IMG/VR virus record: IMGVR_UViG_3300047157_000089
Span: 1 to 37,770 of that record
Direction: 5' to 3' (one strand)
DNA length: 37,770 bases
DNA from: a virus
The position numbers and the translations under genes were made by a program. Below the pieces are notes generated by a model, which made no database searches, was not told where the DNA came from, and was given only the letters and a program-made list of their open reading frames with translations. Every line of letters starts with the position of its first letter. The first letter of the stretch is position 1. Positions 20,267 to 30,134 of this stretch are shown here, piece after piece.

Positions 20267-20837
20267 ATGGCAAAGACTAAAGTTTCAGAATGGGATGTTG
20301 TAGCAACCAACAACACAGATATTGATGGCATAAACATCGCTAACGATTGTCCTCCATCTTATGTAAATGATGCTATGCGAGAAATGATGGCTCAAATTAA
20401 AGATTGGCAGTTAGGTGCTGGAGGTGACCCATTCACTGTATCAGGTGCTTTTACTGCGACAGGAGCAACAAACATTACAGGCTCTTTTGCTATGGATGGT
20501 GAGTTAGGAACTAATGGCCAAGTATTAACATCTCTAGGTTCTTCAGCGACCCCTGTTTGGACTACATTACCAGCTCCTGAAAGGTACTATGGTCAGACCA
20601 AGATTCAGACTCTGTAAACATTACGGGTGGTAATATTGCTGTTACTAATGTCACTGCAACCACAGTAAATTCTACTAATACTAATGTTAACAGTAGATTA
20701 GGCATTGGTTCAGGTTGGAAAATATTTCAATCAGGTGCTTCTTTATACTTTCAGTATGGTGGAAACAATGTAATGAGAATAGATAACAATGGTGCTTTAC
20801 TACTGAAAACAATGTAACTGCTTTCAAAACTGTATAA
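20267..20837 (+). CDS. tail fibre-like protein, ~190 aa, frame-broken
   Basis: KVSEWDVVATNNTDIDGINI followed by PPSYVNDAMREMMAQIKDWQ is a standard N-terminal module of phage tail-fibre proteins, and is followed by repetitive Thr/Gly/Asn-rich beta segments (FTVSGAFTATGATNITGSF). After frame changes near 20595 and 20808 it continues NITGGNIAVTNVTATTVN, IGSGWKIFQSGASLYFQYGG and ends ENNVTAFKTV. The stop TAA overlaps the start of the next gene. Likely a second, shorter fibre or a fibre-tip protein. Confidence 0.7.
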
Positions 20838-21011
20838 TGACTTTAGAACAAATAAGAGCAGAAGTTCAAACAGAACTACGATAACCTGGCTTACCTTGAA
20901 GGGTTGCTACCTGAAATGGTTAAGCTATGGAAGACTAACAACGGAACAACTGCATACAATGTATTCTCTGATTTAGACGATAGAATACTCTTCTTAAAAG
21001 GAAAGGAATAA
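20837..21011 (+). CDS. small hypothetical protein, ~58 aa, frame-broken
   Basis: Too short and broken to appear as a normal open frame. It starts MTLEQIRAEVQTEL in a TAATG overlap with the fibre stop. A frame change near 20880 joins it to YDNLAYLEGLLPEMVKLWKT and an ending DRILFLKGKE whose TAA overlaps the next ATG. The tight overlaps at both ends are the main evidence that it is a gene. Mostly helical and amphipathic; possibly a fibre chaperone, but this is only a guess. Confidence 0.6.
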
Positions 21012-21566
21012 TGCCAGGAAGATTACCAAGCTCAGGCTCAATTTCAATAGGGCAAATAAATGCACATGAGGGATATTCGCCAACACAAACAACAAGCATG
21101 AATACTACTCTCATTAGAGCTTTTTGTGGTGCAAGAGTAACTAATTCTCAAATATCATTAGGAAGTGCTAGAGGAAAGCAAGTGACTGTTATAGGTAATT
21201 TATCTACTTCAAATTATGCAAGTAGTGTGACTATGCCACCTGTCTCTTTATATTCTTATTTTCAGCTCAAGCCAAACAGTTTCAGGATACCCACTTTATA
21301 CAACAGTTAATGTTAATGTACCGCCTACATGGTGGGCAAGTAGAAATAACCCTAGAAACATGAGTTCTACACTAGGAAGAAGCAACAGTAGAACAGGCGG
21401 TGGAACAGGCGGTAAGAAAAACTTTTATTCTACACAAACCTATTCAGGAACAACAATTAGTGGTGGCGGTTATTACAGTGGCAAAAGCACAGGCAATCGT
21501 AACGGACAAGTTACCTTACAATACATTAGTCTAGTAAAACCAAACCCTAAAGGACAAGGAAGTTAA
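21011..21566 (+). CDS. fibre or tip-like structural protein, ~185 aa, frame-broken
   Basis: SGSISIGQINAHEGYSPTQT and ISLGSARGKQ match the S-I-S-x-x-x-I-N-x-E...I-S-L-x-x-x-x-G-K pattern common in phage tail and adhesin-like proteins. After a frame change near 21270 the protein continues YTTVNVNVPPTWWASRNN and a Gly/Ser/Thr-rich tail (SRTGGGTGGKKNFY, YYSGKSTGNRNGQ). The ending TAA overlaps the next ATG. Its place among fibre genes suggests an accessory tip protein; the function is not proven. Confidence 0.6.
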
Positions 21567-23056
21567 TGAAAGCACAAAGAATATTATTTGGTGAGTGGAG
21601 ACCTGACCTACCTGACACAGAAGGAAGTCCAACTGCTAACTTAGATATGGCTTACAATATCTATTCTAGCTCTACAGGTTACGCACCATTTCCAGCTCCA
21701 AAAAGAGTTTCGGCAGACACACCAAGTGGCGAAAATATTAACTCATTGTTTGTTGCTCAAGATAAAGCAGAGGTTGTTATATTTGCTGGTACAGACAAGT
21801 ACATATATCGTCAAAACGACATATTATTAAGAGCAGGTGGCTCAATAGCAGATGTATCAAGGTCTGAGGGTTATACAACATCACAACAAAATTGGCAGTT
21901 TCTTCAGTTCGGAAAAGCTGTACTTGCCACAAATGGAATACAAAAGATTCAAAGATATGTACTAGGTGATGGTGGTTTATTTTCAGATATAACCTCTGCT
22001 CCAAGAGCTAGGACAATGGCAGTAGTTAGAGATTTTGTGGTGGCTGGTAATTGCATAGCTGATGGTGATGAAGAAAAAGGAATTGAGCCATACAGTAAAG
22101 TACAATGGTCAGATTTAAATAATGAGAATGACTGGGTAAGCTCTGATATTAACCAGGCAGACTTTCAAACATTACCTTCAGGTGGTGAAATAAGAGCTGT
22201 TCTAGGTGGTGAATTTGGGCTAGTTTTACAAGATAAAGCAGTAACAAGAATGTCATATATTGGGACTCCCTTGATATGGCAGTTTGACCAAATATCAGAT
22301 AAGACAGGATGTTTATCAGGTACATCTGCTATTACTCATAACGGCATAGGTTATTGGTTATCAGAATCAGGCTTTGTAGCTTGTGATGGTTCAACAGTAA
22401 CTCCTATTGGTGAAGGCAAGATTAACGATTGGTTCTTTAATCAATTTGACCAAACACAAGCTGAAGATATTAGTGTTGCTGTAGACCCATTAAAATCATT
22501 GATTGTTTGGAACTACCCTAGACCTGATAGTAAAACACCAGCAAGAGGTATGATGTTTTATAACTATGAAACACAGAGATGGTCAACAGGGGTAACAGAT
22601 GCAAGTGTTGTAGCTGAACTTGCAACACAAGGCAGAACATTAGACTCATTAGATACTGACTACCCTGTACTAGATACTATGCCAATGTCATTAGATTCTA
22701 AGTTATTTATTGGTGGTAAGTTTGCTTTTTGTGGTGCGACAGATGCTCATGTAGTTACATTTGACTTAGTTCCTGTAGACTGCTATCTAACGACTAATGA
22801 TATGGAGTTTGGTATGTTTAGTGTAGCAACACTAGCTCAACCTATTATAGAGAATGGCAGTGCTAACTTTCAAATAACCTCCAGGAATAAGCTTAGTGGT
22901 TTGATTGACTTTGGTGCACCATCAGTTACTTCCGAAGAAAATAGAGCAGACTTAAGAAGTGGTGGTAGGTATCACAGGCTTAGAGTGCAACCAACAGGAG
23001 CTTGGACAAAAGCAGTAGGGTTTGACTTAACAGTAACGCCTCAAGGTGAAAGATAA
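21566..23056 (+). CDS. tail/stabilisation protein (P22 gp10-like), 496 aa
   Basis: Fully open frame. The start (FGEWRPDLPDTEGSPTANLD), followed by a chain of beta blades (VIFAGTDKYIYRQND; FGKAVLATNGIQKIQRYVLG; AVLGGEFGLVLQDKAVTRM; MMFYNYETQRWST), resembles the propeller-like podovirus proteins annotated as head completion or packaged-DNA stabilisation protein (P22 gp10-type) and T7 tail tubular B relatives. It would form part of the short tail below the adaptor. Both junctions are one-base TAATG overlaps. Placement among tail genes agrees; the exact subunit identity is inference. Confidence 0.6.
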   Translation: MKAQRILFGEWRPDLPDTEGSPTANLDMAYNIYSSSTGYAPFPAPKRVSADTPSGENINSLFVAQDKAEVVIFAGTDKYIYRQNDILLRAGGSIADVSRSEGYTTSQQNWQFLQFGKAVLATNGIQKIQRYVLGDGGLFSDITSAPRARTMAVVRDFVVAGNCIADGDEEKGIEPYSKVQWSDLNNENDWVSSDINQADFQTLPSGGEIRAVLGGEFGLVLQDKAVTRMSYIGTPLIWQFDQISDKTGCLSGTSAITHNGIGYWLSESGFVACDGSTVTPIGEGKINDWFFNQFDQTQAEDISVAVDPLKSLIVWNYPRPDSKTPARGMMFYNYETQRWSTGVTDASVVAELATQGRTLDSLDTDYPVLDTMPMSLDSKLFIGGKFAFCGATDAHVVTFDLVPVDCYLTTNDMEFGMFSVATLAQPIIENGSANFQITSRNKLSGLIDFGAPSVTSEENRADLRSGGRYHRLRVQPTGAWTKAVGFDLTVTPQGER

Positions 23057-23469
23057 TGGTAATGCTAGCAAATCAAGGAAGTCAACAAAAAAACATCAAC
23101 CTTACCAATCCGTTTAGCAACCTATCACAAGACCCAGCAATACAGCAAGGGTTATTAGGAAACTGGGCATTTAACTTTGCAAATCAAGGTGACAATGGTG
23201 GGCGTTCATACTTTGAGAACTTTGCTAACTTTCCACAACAAAATCAAGGTGGTAATGTTTTTGGTGGTATGCAAAATAACAGTGCTATGAATATATTTGG
23301 GCAACAAAATAACAATAGCTTATTTCAAGGGTGGTCAGATAAATTATTATCAGCCTATGATAGTCATGTAAACACACCAAACCTAGAGGCAGATATACTT
23401 TTCCAAGATACCTTTATGGGTGGTAATAATAATAAAAAGCAAGATTTAGGTTGGGGGTTATTAGCATAA
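23056..23469 (+). CDS. Gln/Asn-rich structural protein, 137 aa
   Basis: Low-complexity composition with Asn, Gln, Phe and Gly dominating (QQNQGGNVFGGMQNN, NIFGQQNNNSLFQGW), then a more ordered WSDKLLSAYDSHV segment. No catalytic or membrane motif. Start ATG overlaps the previous TAA. Such Asn/Gln-rich proteins are frequent among podovirus minor virion proteins, and the surrounding genes are structural. Function unknown. Confidence 0.6.
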   Translation: MVMLANQGSQQKNINLTNPFSNLSQDPAIQQGLLGNWAFNFANQGDNGGRSYFENFANFPQQNQGGNVFGGMQNNSAMNIFGQQNNNSLFQGWSDKLLSAYDSHVNTPNLEADILFQDTFMGGNNNKKQDLGWGLLA

Positions 23470-23774
23470 TGGCAAAAAAAGGAATTATGTATCGCATACT
23501 ACCTTTTAATGGGATATGGACTAACAGAGATGTATCTGAAGTCGTTAATGGCATGATGGGTGGTAAGATTAATGCAACAGGAACAATGACAGTTTATGAA
23601 GGAACTAACATACTGGTAGATGAAAGAATATCAACAGAGTCAGTTATTTTATTTAGTGCAAGGTCTAATTCAGAGTTTGGATTACCTTTCATAGAAAGTA
23701 AAAGTAAAGGCGAAGCAAAGGTAGGTTATGTAGGTGAAAGTGGAACTAAATTTGATTATGTAGTATTAGGTTAA
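23469..23774 (+). CDS. beta-structured virion protein, 101 aa
   Basis: I place the start at the ATG at 23469 (MAKKGIMY), which overlaps the preceding TAA, and not at an upstream GTG. The sequence TMTVYEGTNILVDERISTES, then VILFSARSNSEFGLPFIESK and a final FDYVVLG, follows a common phage pattern (T-x-V-x-D-x-R-I-x-x-x-S-V-I-L-F...Y-V-x-x-G). It is found in small beta-sandwich tail or head-decoration proteins. No enzymatic signature. Confidence 0.6.
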   Translation: MAKKGIMYRILPFNGIWTNRDVSEVVNGMMGGKINATGTMTVYEGTNILVDERISTESVILFSARSNSEFGLPFIESKSKGEAKVGYVGESGTKFDYVVLG

Positions 23775-23776
23775 AT

Positions 23777-24157
23777 ATGGGATTATTAGACGACCCTTAC
23801 AAAGGCGGATTAAATGCAACAAACAGACCTAATCCGTTTGGTTTAAGAGCATTTCAATTACCTGATGGAAGTTATGGCGGTGAAATGATGCCAAAAGATG
23901 TTGGCTTTCATGGTTTAATACCTGGTTTGAATGGTCATAATATTACTGAATTTTCTACGGGTGGTGTTAATGGTGAGCCATTCTATCCGCTAGTAACTGA
24001 AAAGCTTTATGATGGCCAAATAAACGACATTAAGAATTTAGAAGGTGGTTTACTTGGTAACGATTCACCAGAAACACAAAGACTACACGAACACGCTTAT
24101 CAAGAGTATTTAAGAAGGCAAGCATTAGGACAGGATGCATTTTATAACAATGAATAG
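23777..24157 (+). CDS. hypothetical protein, 126 aa
   Basis: Polar protein beginning MGLLDDPYKGGLNATN with a central LPDGSYGGEMMPKDVGFHGL and PFYPLVTEKLYDGQINDIKN. Similar loop-rich Gly/Asn/Pro proteins are found in marine podovirus tail modules, but I cannot name a family. It is fully open, two bases after the previous stop, and inside an uninterrupted virion-protein operon. No membrane segment or signal peptide. Confidence 0.55.
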   Translation: MGLLDDPYKGGLNATNRPNPFGLRAFQLPDGSYGGEMMPKDVGFHGLIPGLNGHNITEFSTGGVNGEPFYPLVTEKLYDGQINDIKNLEGGLLGNDSPETQRLHEHAYQEYLRRQALGQDAFYNNE

Positions 24158-24165
24158 GGGTAAGG

Positions 24166-24600
24166 ATGAAATCACAGTTATTTGTAGTACCGCCACAATT
24201 AGTACATAAGTATTGGCATATGGCAGAACCACATTTGAAGTTAGCAATAGAGAAAGGTAACGGAGAGTTTGACCTTAACGATTTAAGATATGTATGCAGT
24301 AGAGGTGAGCAACAGCTATTGATGGTAATGAGAGATGACAAATGTCATTGTGCATTAACAACAATACAGTATAACTTTCCTAGATTTAGACAATGTATAT
24401 ATCTTATATAGGTGGTAAGAATACAAAAGATGGATTGGCAACAGTTTTTAGCAGTGGACAGAGAAATCAAGGATGTGACAGAGTAACAGGAAGTGCTGTA
24501 ACAGAATCAGTAGCTAAATTATGGGCAAAAGCTGTATGGATTTGAAAGTAAATATATAACAGTAGAACTTAAACTTAACAAGGAACAAAATGATACTTAA
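24166..24600 (+). CDS. GNAT-like phage protein (T7 gp13-like layout), frame-broken
   Basis: VVPPQLVHKYWHMAEPHLKL, then FDLNDLRYVCSRGEQQLLMV and a central core strand are followed, after frame changes near 24400, 24445-24500 and 24530, by KNTKDGLATV and VTESVAKLWA, ending YGFESKYITVELKL. The layout W-x-x-x-x-P-x-L...G-x-x-Q-L-W/L...T...W-A-x-x-x-x-G-F-E-x-K-Y matches a widespread phage protein with an acetyltransferase-like (GNAT) fold, often annotated near internal virion genes. About 145 residues; the middle is poorly reconstructable. Its stop lies inside the next gene's start. Confidence 0.55.
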
Positions 24601-25464
24601 ATTAAAAGTGTGGTTACTTAAAAAACTGCTTAACGATGTATCTAAGCATGGACATGATGGTGATGTTTACTTAGCTCACATAAATAAATTTGAAGATAAA
24701 CTACTCAAGACTGTAGGTGGTGAGGGAAGTATAAATCCTGACACTGGCTTAGTTCAGTATAAAGGTGGTGGTGGAGGTGGTAACTCACAGACAACAAATG
24801 AGTTAGACCCTAACGTAGTTCCTTATGTAAGAGATGCGTTAAGTCAGAGCAACAAAATTATACAGAGAAGGTGCGCCAGAGTATTATGGTGGACAAACAT
24901 ATTTAGACCCTAATTCGCAACAAACAAGCTATGAACCAAATGACACAAGCAAAGCTGGAAGTCCTGTGTTAAAAATGCAACAACTTAACAAACAATGATA
25001 CAGGGTGATTTCTTACAGAATAACCCTAACTTTGATGCTGTAATGAATACTGCTGGTAGAAAAGCAACAGATTTATATAACACAGCAACTAACAATACAT
25101 TCTCGGATGTAAGTAAAGCTGGAAGATATGGAAGTAATGCTCATGCAAACCTACAAGCTAATAATGCTGGTAAACTAGCACAATCATTAGCTGATACTGC
25201 TGGACAATATGCTTATCAAAACTATGCAATGAAAGAGCTAACCAAAATCAAGCAATGAACAATGCACAGAACTTTAGCAAGTAACCAATACTATGATGCT
25301 AATCAATTAATGAATGTTGGAAATAACAAGCTGGATTTGACCAAACAGCACTTAATGCAGATATTGCAAGACATGACTATGGTCAGAACGCTCAACAACA
25401 ACATTTATCTAATTACACTAACGCTGTATGGGGTGCACCAGGTGGTAGCGGAGGTGGTAAATAA
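24590..25464 (+). CDS. internal virion/structural protein, ~290 aa, frame-broken
   Basis: Starts MILKLKVWLLKKLLNDVSKH (an amphipathic helix), then DPDTGLVQYKGGGGGGNSQ, which is a motif regularly seen in podovirus virion proteins upstream of ejection proteins. After frame changes near 24865, 24995, 25245, 25285 and 25335 it continues GAPEYYGGQTYLDPNSQQ, FDAVMNTAGRKATDLYNTAT and an Ala/Asn/Gln-rich C-terminus ending GAPGGSGGGK. The end overlaps the next tiny gene. It may line the portal channel or be ejected with the DNA; this is inferred from context. Confidence 0.6.
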
Positions 25465-25546
25465 TGTGGGGCAATATAGTTTCTTTTAAGTGTAGCACAA
25501 CATACTAAAAAAACAAGCTAGCAACAATGGAGGTGGTGGCAAATAA
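25464..25546 (+). CDS. very small protein, ~27 aa, frame-broken
   Basis: A tiny gene visible only from overlaps: its ATG sits in the previous stop (TAATG) and its TAA overlaps the next ATG. It reads MWGNIVSFLSVAQHTKK and, after a single-base change in the A7 run near 25508, QASNNGGGGK. A short hydrophobic N-terminus and Gly-rich end. Function unknown; it may instead be the broken N-terminus of the following gene. Confidence 0.4.
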
Positions 25547-26054
25547 TGTTCCTCAGTCTGCTGTAAATAATAGTGCTTTGCAACCTCAAGACTTTATTGG
25601 TTCTCATTTAACTAACGATGTAAACAACCAAGCATTAATGAACAACTATTCAGGATTTACTAATGCCGTTCCAGACCCATTACAAGCTTACCCTTCGTTT
25701 GATAATCCAGTAGCATCTACAACAGAAGAGCTAGCAATGGCTGATGGCGGATATGGCGGAGGTTTTTTAGATGGCTTTGGAGATGGTATTGGTGGAGTAA
25801 CTGATTCACTTTCAGAATTTACTGGGATGGACAGGGGTGATGTTTCTTCTTTTACTTTAAGTCAAGGAGCTAATTTATTACAACCAACCCCACCAGAGCC
25901 AATAAAGCATGCTCCAGCAGGTCAAGGCATATCAAGGCCTACTGTAGATTTAACTAAAACAGCAGGAACTCCAATGACATCATTTCCTAACGGGGGAGCT
26001 AATCAGCTTACTCCAGAGCAAATTATGAAACTTAAACAACAAGGAATTTTATAA
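25546..26054 (+). CDS. hypothetical virion protein, ~170 aa
   Basis: The first in-frame codons are VPQSAVNNSALQPQDFIGSH. The overlapping ATG at 25546 is one base out of frame, so a small deletion is likely just after the start. The middle is Gly/Asp-rich (GGYGGGFLDGFGDGIGGV) and the C-terminus is SFPNGGANQLTPEQIMKLKQ. There is no recognisable catalytic motif. It is coupled to the next gene by a TAATG overlap. Probably a minor virion protein of the internal-protein cluster. Confidence 0.5.
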
Positions 26055-27255
26055 TGGATTTTTTAAAGAACATATTTGGCACAGGCGCTAATATATTTGG
26101 TGCTGGAACTTCTATGGATATGGACAAGTATAAAAAAGCTGGCTTATTAGAAAAAGCTGATTTTGACAAAGCACAAGACCAATCGTTAATGCGAGGTTTA
26201 TTAGGTGGGGCTATTGGATATTTAGCTCAACCAAAAGAATAAAGATTATGGCAGTAGCATTCCTTATATTGCAAAAGGATTTCAACATGCCACAAGAACA
26301 AGCTGGTGAAATTATAAGAGATTTTTATAAACCTAAAACTCCTAATGAAACTGCTATGAATAAAGAGAAAACAGTGATGGCATTAAGAGATAAGTATTTA
26401 AGGGAAAACCCAGAAATGTCTGAATCTGAAGCTGAAGGTAAAGCTAGAATAGATATAGCCATGAAGCCTTCTATGTCAGTAACGCAAAGCACTGGCGAGT
26501 TGCTAGAAGATAAGATTCAAATGGGTAGCAGAGCTTTTGTAGATAAAGAGTTAAATGACATTCAGGGTGAGACAAGCTTAAACCAAAAGATGGCTTATGC
26601 TTCAGAGTTAATTGAACTTGCTGGTAATGAACAAGGGTTTGGTGCAGATTTCAAGACAGATGCTATGGCCTTCTTTGATTATGTTGGTAAGCAAACAGGT
26701 GTCAACATAGTTCCAGCAGGAAATGACAGGAGTCATTTTATTAGGGCATTAAAATCTGCTCAAGTTGAACTTGCTCTTGGTAGTAAAAAGCCAGGCACAG
26801 GCCCAATGACAGATAATGACTTTATTCAATTACTTAACTCAACAGTTCAGCTTGGCAATCCACTAGCAACCAACAGAATTATCTCTTATGTCTCAAGAAG
26901 AAGAGCAGAGTTTAGAAAAAAATATGCAAGAGATTTAATGGCCTATGTAAAAGAAAATGGCTATGGCGACCATGTAAGAGGTTTTTCACTAGACTGGGAT
27001 GATAAGTACTCCAAACTCATGAAAGAAGAATTGATGGCTGATGTTAAATTGTTAGGTAAAGGCGGTATCTTACAGTACCAAAGAGATAGGATGGTAGATA
27101 AACGTCTTGGTGGCTCAAAACATAATGGCCGTAAATTTGAAGTTTATAAAAACAACGAAGGCGTACCTTCAGAAGGTTATTATGCTAATGGCGAAAAAAT
27201 GCCACAAGAAGTCTTTAATGCATGGGTAAAACAATATAATGCGAGAGGTCAATAA
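26054..27255 (+). CDS. internal virion protein, ~400 aa, frame-broken
   Basis: Two open pieces are one protein: the first ends GLLGGAIGYLAQPK and, after a frame change near 26236, continues NKDYGSSIPYIAKGFQ. It returns near 26290 to EQAGEIIRDFYKPKTPNETA. The G-Y-L-A-Q-P-K-N-x-x-Y-G-S-x-x-P-Y-x-x-K-G motif is common in podovirus internal proteins. The rest is mainly helical and charged (ENPEMSESEAEGKARID, RSHFIRALKSAQVELALG, YVSRRRAEFRKKYARDLMAY). It likely belongs to the set of proteins ejected into the host. Overlaps the following gene by one base. Confidence 0.6.
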
Positions 27256-29255
27256 TGGCAGATACATTTGAAGATGATGATGACTTATTAGAACGAAGAG
27301 CAAATATACCATTAACTGAAATTGAAGACAGCCTTGATAGTATTGAATCTTTTGAGGATGACGATGACTTGTTAGATGCTCAAAGGTCTATCCTTGATAA
27401 AGAAAAGAATAAGAATCAATACGATAGCACTCTTGACTATATTTTATCTGAAGAGTATTTAACAAAAGACTTGCCCAGGGGTTTGAAGCTTGGAGCAAGA
27501 AGTGCACTTCAAGGAATTAGTGGTGGTACTGGTATAGATTTATTAGCACAGCCTATTAGGGGTGGCCTAAATTTAATGCTAGACGAAGACAACCAAATAC
27601 CTAATAAGGGTCTTGGTCAACAAATAGGCGACCTTATGAACTTACCTTACCCAGAAACTCCTATTGAAAAAATAGGAAGCACTGTAACTGAGTTTGGTAC
27701 AGGTGCAGGGTCTATGGCTAGTTTAGCTAATAAATTAAAGATAGACCCGTTAGTAAGTCCAACAGTAGCAGGTACAGATATTTCTTTAGCTAGACAAACA
27801 GCTAACAATGTAAGACAAGCTATTCCTAACACACTTGGAGGTAGTCCATCAAGAGCTACTGTAGGCGGTGCTTCCTTTGGGGGTGCTTTTGAGGGCATAG
27901 AACAAGGTGGACAAAATATGTTCCCAAGTCAAGGCGTTCGTGATGTCGCTAAGATTGGTGGTGGTATTGGGGCATCTGCATTCTTTCCAGGCATTGGTGC
28001 TAACTTAATTAATAAGGTATCTAATATTAAGAATAGTGTTAGAAACTTACCTAATATAAATTAACTGGAACTAAACCTACTGTTGGAACTTTAAATAGAG
28101 ACCCAGCACAAGTAACTGCTGAACAAAACCTAGCAAAGTTAGCTGAAGGTGAAAACGGAGCAAACTCATTAGCAAGCATTAAGAATCAAAATAACAATAT
28201 TATTATTAATAGTTTTGATGATATGGGTGCTGGAGTAGCTAAACCAACTAAAGAAGCTGGTGAAGAAGTGTTTGGGTTATTTAAGGCTATTAATGAAAAG
28301 TTTAAAACACAAATAAAAGACTTATACAATAAAGCTTTAGGTAGTGATGGAAGAAATGCTTGGTATGATGCTGTAAGTTTTAACACAAAGTTAACAAAGA
28401 AATTAGCCGACAGCAATCTTACCAGAAGGCTTCCAGAGAGTGTTAAAAAAGAAATTGCTGATTTTGTAGACAATCCTCAATCCTTTACTGTAGATGCTAA
28501 ATCTAATTTTCAAAGCATTATAGCGCAAGATATGAGAACAGCATTAAGAAGTGGCAATGGTGCTGAGTACTCAGCACTAAAAGCAAGTAAGAGATGCGTT
28601 AGAAGAGGTTGAATTAGGAGCTGGGCAAAACTTTGGTAAAGAAGCTACTAAAGCAATTAAAGATGCTAAAAAGGCTTCTTATGAGTACAATAAAATGCAA
28701 GATAAAATACCAGCACTTTCAGACTTTAGAAACCCAAAGGTAAACTCAGAAGACTTCTTTGAGAAATTCTTTGTTCGCTCCAAAGGTGATGATTTTGTAG
28801 CTTCATATAACTCTCTTGACGATGCTGGAAAACAGGTTATTAAAAACAATTTGTTAGGGCATATTAAGAGGGCGATGACTGGTGATACTACTAACGATTT
28901 TGCTAAGGTAAGCGCAAAAGGTTTAGAGAGGGTATTGAATAACATAGGTAAGAAAAAGTTAGAAGCTGTTTTTAGTAGAGAAGAACTATTAAAAATTCAA
29001 GCATTAAAAAGGGTTGCTAAATCAGATAGCTTTATGCCTGTAGGCTCTGCTGTAAACACTTCAAACACAGCAAGCGCTTTGACAAAAGAGTTTTCTAATA
29101 AAGTGCCATTTTTAAATACCTACAAAAATAACAAAAAGGTAACTCAAGCATTAGATATTGATAACGCAATTAAACAGGCAACACAACAACCACCATTTCC
29201 TATAGGTAGTTTTTATGACCAAAGAGGAATTATGGATGGTTTGTTAAGCGAATAA
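27255..29255 (+). CDS. internal virion/DNA-ejection protein, ~665 aa, frame-broken
   Basis: Starts MADTFEDDDDLLERRA. The acidic motif F-E-D-D-D-D-L-L recurs about 23 residues later, a short internal duplication. A Gly/Ala-rich middle (GLKLGARSALQGISGGTGID, VGGASFGGAFEGIEQGG, IGGGIGASAFFPGIGANL) has hydrophobic stretches that could insert into membrane. The C-terminal half is helical and Lys-rich. Frame changes near 28064 and 28600; the joined frame ends with a stop at 29253-29255. Large size, last position in the virion cluster and mixed amphipathic composition fit T7 gp15/gp16-like ejection proteins. No lytic transglycosylase motif is seen. Confidence 0.55.
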
Positions 29256-29290
29256 GGGGTAGGGAGTTTTAACTTTATAGGAACTATTTT

Positions 29291-29434
29291 ATGGAAATGT
29301 TATGGACAGTCTCAGCACCAGCATGGCAGTGGGTAGTCGGTGTAGCCGTTGCTCTTTATGTCTGGGAAGAATACCTTGAGCATGTTTGGTATAAATTTAA
29401 ACATTGGGTTCTCAACGAACCTCATAAAAAATAA
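29291..29434 (+). CDS. small membrane protein, 47 aa
   Basis: Starts MEMLWTVSAPAWQWVVGVAV and continues ALYVWEEYLEHVWYKFK, ending HKK. One predicted transmembrane helix at about residues 10-27, then a Trp/Tyr-rich amphipathic and basic tail. AGGAACTATTTT lies upstream as a weak ribosome-binding site. A single-TM protein of this size after the virion genes is compatible with a small holin or spanin-like role, but no lysin is recognised nearby and this remains a guess. Confidence 0.6.
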   Translation: MEMLWTVSAPAWQWVVGVAVALYVWEEYLEHVWYKFKHWVLNEPHKK

Positions 29435-29502
29435 GGATAACAAATGATGAGCTTGCAATAGAACCAGAACTAAATTACAATACTAATAAAGGAGATACAA
29501 AA

Positions 29503-29712
29503 GTGAAAACATTAAAACCAGTAACAGAAAGATTAGTTAAACAGCTAGAGCAAGAGATTGTAAACTTAAACGCAGAGTGTGATGAAGCGTTAGCTAATTA
29601 CACACCTAACTATGAATTAGACTGGGATAACTCAGATGCAATCTTTTATTCTTACGAAGACCAAATTAACTGGGTGAAATCATTCATTAACGAACTTACA
29701 GGAGATAAATAA
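29503..29712 (+). CDS. hypothetical protein, 69 aa
   Basis: GTG start with AAAGGAG eight bases upstream. Acidic helical protein (RLVKQLEQEIVNLNAECDEA, then SYEDQINWVKSFINELTG). An alternative start is the ATG at 29444: with one base restored after it, the frame would run MDELAIEPELNYNTNKGD directly into this gene, adding about 20 residues, and that ATG also has an AAGGA site. No family recognised. Confidence 0.6.
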   Translation: MKTLKPVTERLVKQLEQEIVNLNAECDEALANYTPNYELDWDNSDAIFYSYEDQINWVKSFINELTGDK

Positions 29713-29713
29713 T

Positions 29714-30046
29714 ATGTTACTAACAAATAAAAACTCAGTGCTTAAACTAATAGGCCAAGACATTGTTAACGAACTAGCAGATGACTATGTTTACGGAACT
29801 GAAGAATTTAACTCAAGCTTTCCAGTAGTTGAAAGACTAAAAGAAGCTTGGTGGGAAGAAGCTGAAAACACACTATCATCTTTCCAGCTACATGACTTCA
29901 TGGGCAGAATAGACTTTGAGACAATAGCAGAACAAGCTATAGACCAGGCTGAAGAAAGATATGAAGCTTTATTAGAAGCTGAAAGCCTGGATGGATGGGA
30001 GTATGATAGAGAGACTGGTGAATATAGTGAGAAAAGATGGGTGTAA
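29714..30046 (+). CDS. hypothetical acidic protein, 110 aa
   Basis: Fully open, starts one base after the previous stop region with AGGAGAT upstream. Helical, strongly acidic, with Trp pairs (LKEAWWEEAENTLSSFQLHD; ALLEAESLDGWEYDRETGE). It is followed by a hairpin terminator, so it closes a small operon. The composition (acidic, DNA-mimic-like charge) is compatible with an inhibitor of a host protein, but nothing in the sequence demonstrates this. Not recognised. Confidence 0.6.
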   Translation: MLLTNKNSVLKLIGQDIVNELADDYVYGTEEFNSSFPVVERLKEAWWEEAENTLSSFQLHDFMGRIDFETIAEQAIDQAEERYEALLEAESLDGWEYDRETGEYSEKRWV

Positions 30047-30048
30047 CA

Positions 30049-30071
30049 AATCCCTTGCTATCAGAGGGATT
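30049..30071 (+). terminator. hairpin terminator
   Basis: AATCCCT (30049-30055) pairs perfectly with AGGGATT (30065-30071) around a nine-base loop, directly after the stop at 30046, followed by GCTCACTTTTC. Marks the end of the 29503-30046 operon. The remaining 60 bases to 30134 are AT-rich, with GTAGGGTAAAG and a run of six T, and probably hold a promoter or leader; nothing decisive is visible. Confidence 0.55.
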
Positions 30072-30134
30072 GCTCACTTTTCACATATATATGTAGGGTA
30101 AAGAAGTATATTTTTTAACTAAGCGGAGAGAATT

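Noticed and set aside
29291-29434. Calling the 47-residue membrane protein a holin
   Set aside because: It has a single TM helix and a suitable size, but there is no adjacent endolysin and no family match, so it was left as a small membrane protein.
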